64,000 nucleotides of DNA, taken from Manduca sexta (taxonomy: Eukaryota; Arthropoda; Insecta; Lepidoptera; Sphingidae). The DNA lies in contig NC_051123.1 in NCBI RefSeq assembly GCF_014839805.1, positions 12,196,727 to 12,260,726 of the forward strand. Reading direction: 5' to 3'. Positions 10,999 through 25,400 of this stretch are shown here, piece by piece (position 1 is the first letter of the stretch; every line of letters begins with the position of its first letter). The position numbers and the translations under genes are program-made. The notes beneath the pieces are model-generated. The model was not told where the DNA came from and did no database searches. It saw only the letters and a program-made list of their open reading frames with translations.

Positions 10999-13974
10999 AT
11001 TTAAAACAATTGAAATCGGCTCATAAACAGATATCATTTTAAGTAAAAACCTTATGATTCATCTAATATGTACCATTAAAGGTAGAATACGTCTTTGGTC
11101 GTAACTCGTAATTTTTTTATAAATTCTCTGCGATTAATTGCAATGCATTTACTCTATAAAACAAGTACGTATAATTGATGTAATACAAGACGTTTTAGCG
11201 CTAATGTACTACACAATATTTTAATAAAACAATATACTAAGAAAATACATTAAAACATCACAATCCATAAGCTGTGTCTCAATAACAATCATTATTACAC
11301 AAATATTAGCAGTAAAGCAGCGGTTAGACAAACAAAAAGCCGAAGACGTCGGCGTGTCGCATTTTTAACGTTGTACAACAAAAAGTATAACACCGCCGGC
11401 GATTGATGCGAGTTATGATTAATGCCTCGCCTTTGATGTGCGCTGCTATGAATCTATCAAGTCCGCTGGTATCGGCAGAACTCTATAAATACACCGGCAC
11501 GAATCTGTCGCCGTCGCCTTCGTTTTAGTTAATTATGAGCTTATTAAAGATACATTGCCGGGTTTATTGCGGCTTCTGGTTCTTTCGGCTTTTTGTGTTC
11601 CAAATTTGAATGATTTTTTTCCCTTTTTTACGGTTTTGTGTATTGATGTTCGAAATTTGAATGGTTTTTTGTTTTTAAATTAGTTGGTTTTTGTAGATTC
11701 TTATTTTGAATGTTTTTTGTTGGCAGTGCTCAGGTGGAGTATGAAGATTTGTATAATTTGAATTTTGGCAGCGTTACCTAGTGCTGTGGGAGTTTTTAAA
11801 TCAATTCTAATTCTTTGGATTGCAGCAATGTATCGCACATTCTTAAATTAATATTGGTAGAGGCGTTTTGTTTACATCTACTGCAACAAGAAACTGCTTA
11901 GTGTCAATTTACAAACTCTATCATCAGGCTTATTTAAGAATGTTGATCAGTCTTTCAAAGATGCCTTCTCTCTCACATTACAAAGTAAATTGACCTAAAG
12001 TTACATCACAAATCATCGCACAAACCATCATTATGACGTGTTTTTTTTCCAATCCCAACATTAAAATTAGACCAATCAGCGCCACGTACAAAGATTCAGA
12101 TCTCTTTCATCATCGACACGCGTGTGTTTACATCGGTCGTTCCGAGAAATTCTGCCCCCGGTTCAATACTCGGAAATAAATATGTTAGTTTGACATCTGC
12201 TTTCATGTGTTCGCGTGTTTCGTATGCAATTACTGGTCTCTCTACGTCTTGAACGCGTGGGAGAGCGCGGGTTTGCCTTTGAGTTTCTGCTGGTGCGTTC
12301 CGATTGTTTTCTGCTGTCTATGGCTGTTTAGTAACGGTTTTTATAATTTTGGTATTAGTAATAGCTTAAAAAATTTGAATTTGGAACGTTTTTATTAAAA
12401 TCTTTTTTAATTCCTTTTAGCTAACTAACGAAGGTTTCTGTCAATTTCAAATTTAGAACGTAATTGATTTATTATTTCATACTACTTTAAAACATATTTT
12501 TTTTCTATTTTTATACCAATTGCTATTCATAGCAGTTCCACATACAAACCGACAGCCAAACCTCAATATATCGCTCTAGTATTTTTTGTGCAGTGAAATC
12601 ACCATGCGTGCGAGATGATAGGGCGTTCGACGGCTGATTGCCTCTTGGGGACTTTCTCTTTGATTGAGCACTGTAATGGCCGGCTAAAGGTCGTCTTACA
12701 ATGTTTTTACATGATCGTATGATGTACAAACATTTCTCGGGTTTTGAGCTCTGTATTTTGGCAACATTTAGTTACCGCCATTGGCAATGGGAAAATTTGT
12801 TGGAGAATTTTAATATACTTAATTTTAGTTTTTTCTGGGGAAGTTGGATTACAGGGGTATTTGTGTGTTCTCTATTTAGGCTTTTGAGATTGAGATTTCC
12901 GTGTCTAGTAATTTTGTTGTGTTCGTGGCATGAAGACATTTGACTGATCTTGACGAAGATCCAATCAATTTTTATTTGGTGTATTAATGTATGTACTTAG
13001 ATTCGTAAATGATACATGAAAGATAAGACACAGTAAATCAATATCAATAAATTGCGTTAACTAAACCCAGTGAATGTTATGAACTAACAGAACAAACTCG
13101 AGTGGCTCGCATTAGCGTCGCGGAGACAAACGAGCCGCTCGTTCATTACGGCCGGATTCCACGAATCCACGTGGGCCATCGATAAACGTCAATAATCTCT
13201 AAATTGGTCCATAACCCATCCGAAACACCATTTGTCAGCGAACGGAACACGCGCCCGTATCGACTTATTAAGAGTAACGCGCCGCTCCGAAAATAACAAA
13301 ATTAAAATAAATCGAACGACACACAGTCGTCATAAACTAATTGCGAATGTTTTCCTTTTGGTATTAACTGAAATAGCACCGTCATTCTTTCATGTTGCGC
13401 GCGCGAGTGACATTAAAACGAGATTTACAGCGCCATCTCTGGACGAGATGAAAGTACTAACCAAAAAAAGATTTTTATGATTTATGTTTCTTGTTTAATA
13501 ATATTCAACATATTACAGCCGTGTGTTTACCAGGTGTATAACAATTAATCTATTTATAAACCTTTCATAATTGTATGAAATCTTTTGAAATCACAGAAGA
13601 ACAATACAATTCTTTTATTACTAATAAAACTGATATAATAGTTTGATGTTTTCTGTGTTGCGTTACTTCGCCCGCTGACATTTTTAATGTTCATGTAACA
13701 GCTTTTGAACTTTTGTTTTGTAATGTTTCACGACCCTTTTGTATAGACGAGAGAGAATTGATGGTACCCGATGCATCTGTACAAAACTTTACTTCTCTTA
13801 CAATCATGTTGTATGGTTTTCGAAGAGTCGCGTTCCAGAGTCATCCAGTAAAGCATACGGACGTAATTCAACGTATAATATGACTTTTGGCAACAATATT
13901 TATGATTAAATGCATTATCGTCTCATATTTGAAGATTACGAGCAATGCTACCTCCACAGAGCAAGATTGGTACA

Positions 13975-14085
13975 TGATATTGAAAGCCTGGGAATTAGCC
14001 CATCTTAACCCAAATGATTGACATAGAGAATAATATGTGTTCTCTGTTGTAAACTTTTAAAATAAATAAATAGGAAAGGGAATAC
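13975..14085 (+). repeat. Probable LINE 3' end
   Basis: CCTGGGAATTAGCCCATCTT runs to an A-rich end with AAATAAATAAATAGG. The repeated AAAT tail is typical of retroposed 3' ends. There is no second copy in the window. Confidence 0.35.
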
Positions 14086-15602
14086 AATACCTTTACGGTA
14101 CACTTAAGTATTACCATTAAGACTCAACTTAATCAAAGAATTTAACTGCGAACCAATTTAAAAAAGTACCCAGATCGTTCCGTCAAACAACTAAAATTTC
14201 TTTTTGATCAAATCAAAAACTTATTTCGTCGCGAAATCGGCAAACTTGGAGAAGTGTTCCGAATGTCATCAGGCTGGAATAACACTGGCAGCCCTTTGGC
14301 TAACTTAATTAAAATCGAAAGAAAAAGGGAAACACGTTGGATAACTTTTGATTTTCAGTAGGGTTGGCACTGATGAATTTATTGTTTTGAATTTTCTACG
14401 TTGTTATTTTTGCTTGTGACTTAAAACGTAGTCCATAAGTCAATTCAGGATTTAGTCTACCATGACATTAGTCACTCGTGTCCTTAAATGCAACCGTAAT
14501 GTGTAAGTAATAAGATACGATATAACAACTAATTTGTAATTGACAACATTTCGAAGTATTCTGTAGCGCTCATCATCAGGCGATGACTTAAATCAGTTTC
14601 ATTATGCTGTGGTGTGGAGCACTTTGCTCGTTGAATTCTTCAGTTGAATAAGTTATTGCTTTGTACTTTTTAATATTTTTTTATGGTTATAAAATAATAA
14701 TCCGTGCCAGCCCTACAACCCAATTTGTTGATACCTCTCGACCACAGTTCGATTGAAAAAAAATGTTCGATTCTTTGAAAATTGGTAAACAATCGAATGC
14801 CTACTCTTGTCGCGTTTTCTCCGAGTTTCCGTATTTTCAACCCTTTGTCCCTTTACCAACGCGACACGGTATGGCTTTCTTGTATGGGAAAGTTTTTTAT
14901 TTCTTTACACTTAATTGTATTATGCGAACAAAGAGATGTTTGTTTCGTAAATACTAAAGAAACTGTTTGTTTACTGCTGGCTTTTAGAATTACCTGGCGA
15001 CCTACTTACGTCAGGGAATTTGATCTTAACGCTATAAGAACCTAAGGAATGGTTTACCCAACAGTGGTACATGAGCTAGTATAAAAACAACGTTTATTGA
15101 CCTTAAAAACATTTTATAAAACCCATAAAATTAATCAGAATAAAAACACAAATTAAAATCGAAAAAAATTCATTCGCAAAAAAGCTCACATGATTAAAGG
15201 TTATCTTTCAGCGAGATCCGGCTGAAGGAAGGTGAAAAGCTCACAATGAGCTTTGCAAAGCTCTCATCGCTTTAAATTTGGAGATTCAATACATTAGCGA
15301 TTCAATGAGGATGCATTTCTGCACTCGTAGTTGTTTTAAAACCTGAAAAAATGCCTTTATGTTAACGAATGAGCTTCTGACTAAGGATACCTTTTTGTAA
15401 GCTTGTAAAGAGATTTCGATGGTAATGAGATTAGTACATTTTCATGTACTTTATCATTATTTTGTTTGTATTTACTGCATAAATAGTTCGTTACTAAGGA
15501 ATTGTTATTTAAAGTTATAAAGCATACTTTCGAAGTAGCAGATTTTAAATAGAGGCCCATTTAACAATACCAATCACAGAAAACCTAATGTTAAGTAACA
15601 GC

Positions 15603-15830
15603 TGGTGGTAGGATTTTATATCTGCTCGGGTGGCGACCATAGTACATAATATGTTAAAACCCGCCATAGTGGCCCACGTGTGTTGCGTTCCGGGATCAGC
15701 CTGTGTATATCTGGTTCTAACAGGCCGGCATAATTGTGTCGACTGACAAGAGGTAATCATCGCTCGTCAGTCGACATTCTATTGGACCGCACTCCACTTA
15801 CCATCAGGTGCAGCTACTTTGCCGTGCATT
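15603..15830 (-). repeat. Dispersed repeat family B copy
   Basis: Well-preserved copy: TGGTGGTAGGATTTTATATC at one end, TTAAAACCCGCCATAGTGGC, TTCCGGGATCAGCCTGTGTA and AACAGGCCGGCATAATTGTG in the middle, and ACTTACCATCAGGTGCAGCT at the other end. Confidence 0.85.
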
Positions 15831-17734
15831 TATTAAAAAACTATTTTTTTATATCATTCGAAAAACCACTAAGATTATTCGAGGCAAAGAAATTCCGAAT
15901 CCCCTTCAACTATCCAAATTACGTCAAACTTCAATCTCATAGAAACAATGCATTCCTCAGTCAAATCTGAATCATTCCAAGTTGTAATTCAAATAAACCT
16001 AACCAGACTATCATCCCATCACTTAAGGTCTTTGACCACACCAAATGGTATTTTAACTGGTGTTAGCCCGTAGGCGGTTATGACAATATCTGACTCGCGT
16101 GCGACATTACCGCCAATTAGTGTTGCGCCCGTCGGTTACGATTAATTGAATGTATCGATATATTGATCGATTGGAGGGCGTCGCTGCCCGCTTCGTTGGC
16201 CGATAGCTGACTCATATTGAGCTCGGGTTTGTATTGAATGTTGGATCAATAGTAGTTTACTGATCGTATTTTGTTCTTAGAGTTGTCTGATCATTCGACA
16301 CTATGTTGTATGTTTTCTTAGATTAAAGAAGAAATTAGTACGTGGTTATTACCATTCTTAATCATGTATAATATCTTGAGAGTAAATGCTTTCCTTAATA
16401 TTAATAAAAAAATAATGGTTTAGAAATATTTTATTTTATTAAAAAATTAAATGATTCTTGTTTTGCTATCTTAAGATAAGCCGGCTTAAATATGACTAAT
16501 GTCCAACGATGTCTCGCAACACATTGCATTTACCATCATGTCTTTGCCGTACTAGAATATAAATACAAAACGGAATGCACTCAGAACAAAAAAATACTCA
16601 AATTTTTGGCAATTAAAACATTTGAGTAAATCACTCAAGTGTTGAAGCAATTTCTTATTTTAACCCAATTGCTCAACACAACATTTCAATTAGCAAACGT
16701 CTCGTACAAGACAATTCAATTTAAAAGTCTTTTTCGACATCGTCATGTCGACTCTTTGCGACACTAACCTGTCATTTAGGTCTCAAACTATAAGATTTGT
16801 GACCTAGATTGTACTAGTTAGCAAACTAGAATTTGTATTTTCAGTGTCATAATTTTTAATTCCTCTAATTTCTTTCTTTGCGACTTTCGTTTAGTAGAAT
16901 ATATTCGATTGCACTGGCAAGTTAAAGATACCTTTTGAATTTCAATTTGAATATAGCACCTTCTAATAAAATGATTCTTGTTTTGCTATCTTAAGATAGC
17001 AATCCGCGTATTATATGACAAAAATAACTATAAACCTTTATGTATTATTCAGATAGTAATAGATAATAAGCAAGAAGTTATTTTTCTTCATAATATCCTC
17101 GACAAAGAAATAGAATCCCTAATTGCGATTCTTCTCTATTATTAGGCATTCATTCTTTCTTCACAACAATGGCCTAAGTTATTTCAATGCTCTTCATTAA
17201 TCCAAGACAAAGAATTTGAATTGTCGTAGGTTCGACTACCGGTTGAAGTCTAGCCGGAGCTATAATGGTTTCTAAAATGCAGTAACTACAGTTATAGCGA
17301 TTTAATATACCGCCACATAACTTATGAGTCATTAACGACCGAAAATTCTTAATTGTTACATGACTTGTATATTAACATCTGTAACGCGTATTACATACAT
17401 ACTTATATATTTTATATGTATAAAACTTCAAGTGGTAGTGGATTTTCTAGAATAATTGTCTTTAAAAAAGCATTTGAATTGATCACATCTACAATACTAA
17501 AGATTTTGAATGTTAGAATTCCCCATAATCATTATTGATATGCACCCGATCGTAAAACATAGCCAAGTGCATTAAGGAGAGTGTTGGAAGAACTTTACAG
17601 TGGAAAAAGATATATAAATGCCTTAAAGAAAGAAACAATCCACTGGTGATAGGTCTTTTATGTGAGAGTCCGCCTGGAAAGTGGGTAGGTCTATTTCTAC
17701 CAAGGAGCATTGTGCAGACACGGCTGTGTTACGG
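15831..17734. other. Intronic DNA with a direct repeat
   Basis: Unique AT-rich DNA containing the 30-bp direct repeat pair; no exon recognised. Confidence 0.5.
16449..16998. repeat. 30-bp exact direct repeat, 520 bp apart
   Basis: The 30-bp phrase built on ATGATTCTTGTTTTGCTATC followed by TTAAGATA occurs at 16449-16478 and 16969-16998. The second copy completes the palindrome GCTATCTTAAGATAGC. Nothing else in the 520 bp between marks it as a known element. Confidence 0.8.
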
Positions 17735-17928
17735 TTTGAAGGACCTTGTAGCCAGTATAGCTACTGGACATAAGACTTAACATCTCATGTCTCAGGATGG
17801 CGAGCGCAGTGGAATACCAAACTTTGAAACTCAAGGTGTTGGATCGTGTTTCAACTGTTAACGGGCGGTCGTATCGTTTACCATCAGGCGAACGGCAAGC
17901 TCGTCTCGTCATTCAAAGCAATAAAAAC
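17735..17928 (+). repeat. LINE-like 3' tail (family C)
   Basis: Contains AACATCTCATGTCTCAGGAT, GGCGAGCGCAGTGGAATACC, TTTACCATCAGGCGAACGGC and the A-rich end CATTCAAAGCAATAAAAAC. It is non-coding. Confidence 0.8.
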
Positions 17929-19095
17929 AAACTCTTCTGAATCTAAATCAAGAAATATCACAAGAATTCTGGTTTCCATTAAGGAATCACCAATCTACTG
18001 TCCATTCAAACAGTAGGTGAGTTATATAATTGGTGGGTCTCGGTGGCTTATAAACCGTGATATTTATACGCGGCAAGGATTGCCGTACGTTCGGTGCCGA
18101 TCAATCATTTCATTGAACGTATCCTGTTTCCCTTCGGTAGGGAGGGGATTTGTCGATGGACTGTATCGATATATTCGTATTCTTATTGGTAGTATTGTAG
18201 ATTTGGAATGTCATATATGTTGCGCGACAAATTGTAATTTCAATTAATATAATGCATCAACTGAATATTTAATATAATATTTCTTTCCTCTGGATAATAA
18301 AATTCCTGTGGCTTTGTCGAACGGTGAAATACTGTATCTCATGGTAAGTAGCGAATATAAGTTCAGTAACGTAAGATGTCCCTATTGGCTACCACAATCT
18401 TATCTCCCTCAAATACTGTCCCAATTGTTACCTATTTAACTCATACCGTCCTTGCGAACTATCGACACAGCGCCCCACTAGATCCTTGTCAAATCCAATT
18501 CAGCCTGCCCCCGCGCATGTAATTGATTTATTGATCGTCCGTTACGTTCGATACGGCGCATCCTCTGAGTGCAGTTAACCGCTGACCTCGCTTCTGTCTT
18601 GAAGGCTGACCAGCTAACGATTGAGACTAATGATTTAGATGCTTTGAATGACTAGGTCTTTCCTATAAGATCGGTTGGATATGGTCGTTACTTCTACGTT
18701 TTTGCTGACGTCAAACTGATTTATTTGAAGGACATTTTATGAGTAATCGAGTTATGCTACGCAGTAGTATGTAATTCAAATTTTTGGTTGTTTTGTAACG
18801 ATTTATGATTGTTCGTCTCGTCCTTTAGTAGATTAAATGTGTGATGTCCTGGCGTAGTACTACGTGTTATCTATACATCAGTTTCAAACTCATGAGAATC
18901 TTTCTTTCCAAATAAATAAGACTTTATACACTAATCAACTAGATAATATAATGTTTTGGTAAATATAGTTTAATGAGTTAGAATAAATAGACATAGCTAC
19001 CTAACGTTTAAGGTTGCAAACGTAACTTACTAATATAAATTACCTATATACGTCTTAAATATATCCTAGAAGTTAATAAAATTACCAAAACTCAC
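17929..19095. other. Start of the intron downstream of the cut exon
   Basis: Begins with the GTGAGT donor (read on the minus strand at 19095). The next cut exon, which should encode the EDVQRLQ-type segment, is not seen here or anywhere down to position 1. Confidence 0.7.
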
Positions 19096-19419
19096 CTCTT
19101 TCTCCTTAGCAACGAGTTCGTTCTCCAGATTACCACCCTGCACCACCGGACTACTTCTGGAAGAGTTACTGTTACTTCTGCCAGTCGCAGCCATTTCCAT
19201 CTTCTGTTCTACTTCCTCATCAATGCCTGGCGAATGTCTCTTCTCTTCTTTTATCTCTGGACTATAGGTGTCTATCCTAGTTTCTGTAGCTTGGTCCCTT
19301 GTGGGTTCTATGTGTGAGCCATTGGTTTTCGGTGGCACGGTGGCCTGTAGTGGTGTGGGACTGGTGGTTGCCAGTTGTTCTTTTAATGTTGTGACTTCTT
19401 TTTCGGCCAGTGTGGCTCT
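19096..19419 (-). CDS. cut: Internal exon of homeobox protein Cut (CUX family), N-terminal coiled-coil part
   Basis: This is one internal exon of 108 codons with an open frame throughout. On the minus strand the acceptor reads TTGTTTCAG before AGAGCCACA, and the donor reads AAAGAG followed by GTGAGT; both are phase 0. The exon begins RATLAEKEVTTLKEQLA, which matches the early coiled coil of insect Cut and the related NQRAEVAQ-type segment of vertebrate CUX1. It ends NLENELVAKEKE, matching the stretch just before the conserved EDVQRLQ segment of CUX proteins, which must lie in the next exon downstream. In between, about residues 22-92 form a low-complexity linker rich in T, P, S, E and K, as expected for a long disordered insertion in insects. 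Known role of the family: nuclear transcription factor with three CUT domains and a homeodomain, specifying sensory organ, wing-margin and tubule fates. None of those domains is in this window. The in-frame ATG nine bases upstream lies in the intron acceptor and is not a start. Family assignment is from memory of CUX sequences, not a search. Confidence 0.88.
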
Positions 19420-22400
19420 CTGAAACAATGAGGACGCAAAATTTTATTTATGACTCACACTTAATGCCACACGAGGGTTTTTCGGTGAATGCTTTCGAGG
19501 AATAACTGTAAATTATATTGAAATCAAAATGCTCACTCCGAAATCATTAAACACGAAGTAAAATTGTTATTAAGATTATTCATAAATGCTACATTGCAAG
19601 TCCCATCAAAATATATTTCTGTTACATAAATAGAATCTAAAAACGTAATTTTATCGGCGTCCATCAGATGCGCGCAGAAATTTTACTAATGATTCATTAG
19701 TCGAAAGAAAGTTAAAAAAACGCTCGTAAAAAGCGGAGGCGCGCACGCGTGTCGCGCACGCCCGTGTGCACAGATAGCATCGTCTACAATGTTATGATAT
19801 GGGCTGCGTGGATCGATTTAGGTACGTTGCAGACGGGCTGATACGCTCGTCTGTTTCGACTGTAATTCGTCAAGGAGCACTGATTATTTTGAGATCAAAA
19901 GCATTACTAAGTGTCATATTGTTTTAGTGGTATATTTTGAATAATAAATTACACATTTTAGTTTGTATCTAATATAATCAAAGGACTTAAGACTTTTGAT
20001 TTACTTAACTAAGTGAACCTACATCTTGTTTCCTTCAAATTTTATAACATAGGACGAGTATAATTTCTATTTTACTCGCAACGTTAAAGAGTTCTTAATA
20101 GTTTCTAACTACAATGTAATTAGACGATAATTTAATCGCTAGCGTTTTATTTCCCGCTCGTCTGGAACCGCCGACTCACGCATCAGCGTACGCAATTTTA
20201 AATAACAAGTTTCTCGATGAAATCAGCGATATTTTGGATTAGGCGTACATAGTTTTTAATCTAATTAATTACTCTATTATACCATTAATTTTGGAAAGTT
20301 TTTAACCGCTTGTCTATGAATTATGTACGTGTAATTTGAATTTAGAACGGTAATGTTTTACAACAGTAATATTAATTATTTTTTCCTTTTCTCATATATT
20401 TTATTACTTTGCTTTATTTCAAGTTGCCATCCTGCGTCGTCATTTGAGAAATCTATTCTACTAATTTCAATAATTTTATACAAATTATGGTATCAGGAAA
20501 CTCGAAGCTAGGTCTTTTAGTTCACAACTAGAGACATTCATTTTTAAATCTCACAAAGCCTCAGCAAGCTGTCTACAAAATCTGAACCCGAACATAACAG
20601 TGCTAATACACTGGTCCAAAACTTACCCAAACTCTCACATATTAGATACCCAAAAACATTTGAATCTTAAAAGAATTTCATTTTCAGCCACTACTGAACT
20701 TAGGTCTTCTGTAAAGATCTCCACACTTGTTGGAAGAGTTCGTAAAGAAATTCAACTGCAGTATTAAACTCTTCCTTATTGCCAAATACAGATCGATCAA
20801 GTTCCATGAAGGATTCAAGTCTATTGTGTTCTAATCGAGTTTGCGTCACCATTGGCGTTCTTTGTTCCAGTTTGTTCTATTGATTTGGACCTATCAATTC
20901 TCGCTCCGTTTGCCTTTTGTTTGGGTTTAAATATTTGCCAATCACGTTTTGAATTGTAAACTTATTAGAAGGTATTAGATTTCGGAGTTTCTTACAGGGT
21001 TTTCTGGTTTCATTGCCTTGTAATCTTTATGCTTTTCATTTCAGTTGGTTGAATGTCATCCTCGCGGTGGATAGCTGTATTAAGCAGTAAAAGCACGGCC
21101 TTACCACATATGACATGTTGGGATATTTCATTATTGTTAGGATGAAAATTAGTTCTAATTTCAATTAGCTGTTTTTTTTGCTAGGTTATTACTTTCTTGT
21201 CTTTTAACCTGTATTGTATGAACACTCAAGGTATTCTGATTCGAAATTGACCTTATATGATATTTGGGAAAATAGCCCGCTATTGGACTATCACTCACGA
21301 TTCGCCCAATCATCATAATTGTGTGAAATCACAAAAAGCGTGTTTCAAATATTTCTCATACACAATTATTCTTTCACACAATTCAAATTGTTTGTATTAA
21401 AGTTATTTTCTTATGTAAAACGTTTTAATGAGTTTTGACTTTCTACTTTCTAATTGTAAATATTGTTACAATCGCTTTGAGCTACAAAAATACTGTATTT
21501 CCTGTCGAACTTTTTCGTGAGATCACGAGTCCGTCTGTGCCAAAGGTTTGTTCATTTCTGTCGCTGATTTGAGTGCGAATTTGAAAAACATTGGATCTAA
21601 CATTATATGTTATCGGCCTAATACGGTAAATACTACCTCTACAATCATTCACAAGTATTCTTGTTAAACTAATGCATTCATTACACCTCTGCTTACCTCT
21701 CGAATGGCGTGGTTATGTTTTATTAATGGAAACATGTACGTCACGTCCCCTTTTCATATAAAAAGGTTCCGCTTGGTTATCAAAATTTTTAATTTTAGCC
21801 ACCGGATGATCTCTGTTGCCTTCTTTATCTTTACATCATGTGTATCATAATAATTGGACGTTGAGTTAATTCTAATTATAAGCACCAATTTAGCTTGACC
21901 CGCGGCTGTACCGCTCGCGCGTGTTGCGTAGATCACATTATATTGGCCAGTTATTTGGTGTTACGGTTAATAATAACTGTTTTAGTTATGGTACCGAATG
22001 TTTCGTATGAATTCGTCAGGTTTTTATTCTTGGGAATTAGTTTGAATACATCATTAAGAATTCAACTATGATCATGTGACTAGACGGATATGATTTTTTT
22101 TCTAGAAAATACGATTCCAAGTTTTGATGTTATGTTTTTATTATTTAGAATTTGGTGTAATTTTTATATTAATGTACCCACATATGACGTAAAAGCAGTT
22201 TATGTAGTCAATCCGTTATTTTTATTTCAAAGCAATTTCAACCGTATTGTTAAGTACAAGTTGAACAAAATGTTTGCAGCGATTTTCCCCATGATCGGCA
22301 TTTCCCAAAATCTGCCTAAAGGACCCAATACAACATAATTCTTATATGTAACTCAACCCCGCGCCCGGCGCTTGCAAGAAAAATTAACTCGCACTCGCAA

Positions 22401-25400
22401 GGGTCCCTCTGACCCCACACCGGCGGTCTCTAATTAATGGAAAAGGATTAAATTCGTGAATTGAAATAAAATAAATATGATAAAGGGTCTTGGGCACGTG
22501 GGGCTTTGGGCGGTGTTTTTTTGTTTTCGCTCCAACGTTGGCTTAGCTGTCAATACCACTAATTGTTTGTTTTATGTATTTGTAGTTTAGAAAATGTTTG
22601 GTTTTGATGGGTGGTTAAAATATATGTAAAAAAAGTTGTTTTTTTAAGCCACTAACAATTACTATTATATAATTGCGTCATTACAAATATATTTTTTTTT
22701 ACAGATCTCTTCAAGTCCTTTTTTCTTATATTATTTTTTCTCAATCACTACAATATTAAAGAACTACCGTATTTATTAGCGTCATTGCGAAATAAAGTTT
22801 TTTTTTCTTTTAATTTTTTTCTCAAACAAACAGGCTTATGAGCATAACATACCATCCCTTTTACAACAACGCTTTCTATAATAAACAAAGCCACATCTAA
22901 GCCTATTGGGACATTATTAATACTCTTTTAAAACGGAGACAAAATTAAAGGCATTAACAGAAAATCGGTTTTCAGCTTACGGGATTGTATATCGGTCTAC
23001 TGAACAATGAGGGAAGGTTAGGAACGGTTAGATACGGACATGGAATTATATTGGACCATTGTGGGACGCTAATAACTGTGATTAGGCGATTTGAGGACCA
23101 ATATGGGACAATCGTGAAAGATCATAATATATCCTCACTAGTAAATGTGTTTATAATGACTGTGGTTTTTGGGAAGAAATGGCCAAAAAAGGTCAAATCA
23201 ATCAGATAGCAATTATTTATTGGTGAGGATTTCGCATGATTACTTTTTACTGGAATATTCCATTTACCGTCTGTTCTTGCCCGTGTGACAAAACAAACCA
23301 TTGCTAATGATACCCGAATTCCAGACATAAAAAAAGAAAAAAACTTTTTGGAGTAATTAAAAAACCATAACCCTTCTGCGGATTATGATGTCTACGAATT
23401 TTTGGTTAACTTTATTTATATTGATATCTGTTGTCTGCGCCCAACCCTCCCGTCTTACGCGCGGTCTGTCCGACCATTGTCTGTTAATATTTACCCATTC
23501 ACGTGTTTGTCTACTTTTATATTATTAAACGGTCTTTTTCGAATTCGAAAAAGGTTTGAATATCGAATGGATTTGAAAATGGAACGGTTTTGTTCGAAAG
23601 GTTCTTTATGATTGTTTGAAAAGCGTGGATGTTTGTACTTTATGGTTCAATTTTCAATAGAGAATTGAATAGTTATACAAAAAAAAAATACCTAGGTTTT
23701 GTAACCTTATTTCTGTGTATATTGTAAACTTTGCATACTAAAATCAAATTTGATCTAAATTGTTAGGTTAATTTAGAAAAGGCGTACATGGCTCCGTTTT
23801 AAAATTACTTCAAAGACAAGCGGAAGCAAAGCACTCGAGTATCGACCGTCGTATTTTCAAATTTCATCAGCGAAACTTAATTTTTTCGTACGTAGCCTGT
23901 CGAAACGCGTTTCCTCCGTCGTCGGCTAAATAAACATCAAAAATAAAACTCTTGGAAGGTAATAGGAGGCGAGGAGCAAATTAAAACTGACACTGAGAGA
24001 TTAAGTGCCCCCACCTTGAGTGTGTATCGACTGGGATGCGAATTTTTTTTCTAATATCACGCGGTAATTTGATTAGGCGTTCGTTTTCAAAGGTAAACGA
24101 GAATTGAGACGTTTTGTGCAGATTAAATTGATTGTTTAATCTCATTTTAATTCAATTTGAATTTATGAAAATTAATACCGCTTTTTATCAATGTTTTTAT
24201 TGTTTATATTGAAAGGTGAATGCTAAAAGCTGCCTTTTACGGTAACCAATCTTTTAAAGCCCATCGATACGTAACCGGAAAGGGTCATCGGAATCCATAG
24301 ACAAAACCCACCAGCCGACCACAAAGTCCCAAACAAACGCGCGCAAACGGAATCCAATCGGCAAACTAAATAATTCAATTGCGAACAAAGTAGGTTTGAC
24401 GAGTGCCGCGCGGCAAATTACAACTACGTCGATAGACAGGTATCTTGATCATTATTAGATATTGAATTTTCCTAACTTTGGACTCATCCGCTTTCTAATT
24501 TACTAATGAATCCACCCCTTCTCCCTTCTCCCGGCGCAAAAGGGGTAAGAGTTCTCGTCTCTTGCGTGTAGGACGATAATCCGATTGGTGATTCCGCCGT
24601 TCTACATTTGAATTTCGTGTGTTTTCGTTAATTTTCGGATGTTCGATTTTGTTTGGAATTGTTACAATGGGCTGTTTGTGCGCTTGGAGGGTTAATGTGA
24701 ATTACGTGTGGTTTGAAGCGTCTTCTTAGATGTAGATTTGATACATGTTGGTTGTATAACTTCTTGAAATATTTAATATAGGCTTATGTACTTTTGTAGT
24801 CCGCCATGTTTACAACGGCAACTCCTGAAACGAAAGATCGCGGGTTCGATATTCAACAGTTCGCACGTCCTTGTTGCTCATGATGTGATAGAAGCGAGCT
24901 TATAATAATAAAAACCGATGATTCGGAAAAAAATCATTCACTACTTTAAATTAGTTCACGCCAAGCACGGGACTAAATCAAAGAACTAATGAATTTCGAA
25001 AACAAAACTTATACGCAAACTATACTGCATTCTAACAGCTAACTGACCCGAAAGTCCGAGTAACTTCGCGTATTGTTTTCGTTCTCAAATATTGAGTTAC
25101 AGTCGCAGGTGGAGTCAATAAAAGCGAATCTATCCCGCACCTGCTGATTAAACTGCAGATAGCACATGGGATAATACGTATCATTGTAGGTAAGGGACAG
25201 TTGTCTCTGAGAGACTATTGAGTTGAGAAGGCAAAGTTAATTAGTATGCTAAAATGAATTGTGAAAGGAATATCTTTATTATTTGCAGCCAGATTTACGA
25301 AGCGGGTGATATTATACCTAAAATTTGACTACTGAGACGATGAGTAAAGTTCAAGGTAACTGGTTATGTGAATGCTCATGGACAGTCACTAACCAGCCTA

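Larger units (their letters stand above)
8763..15602. other. Mostly unique intronic DNA
   Basis: Apart from the family B copy near 10.3 kb, the probable LINE end near 14.0 kb and the small microsatellite, I recognise no element. Four or five dispersed-motif copies cluster at 11.59-12.47 kb. An open frame on the minus strand at 9832-10224 has no recognisable domain. Confidence 0.5.

Noticed and set aside
19420..19428. ATG just upstream of the cut exon as a translation start
   Set aside because: It overlaps the acceptor (ATGTTTCAG reads through the intron end TTTCAG); the homology starts exactly after the AG, so this is an internal exon.
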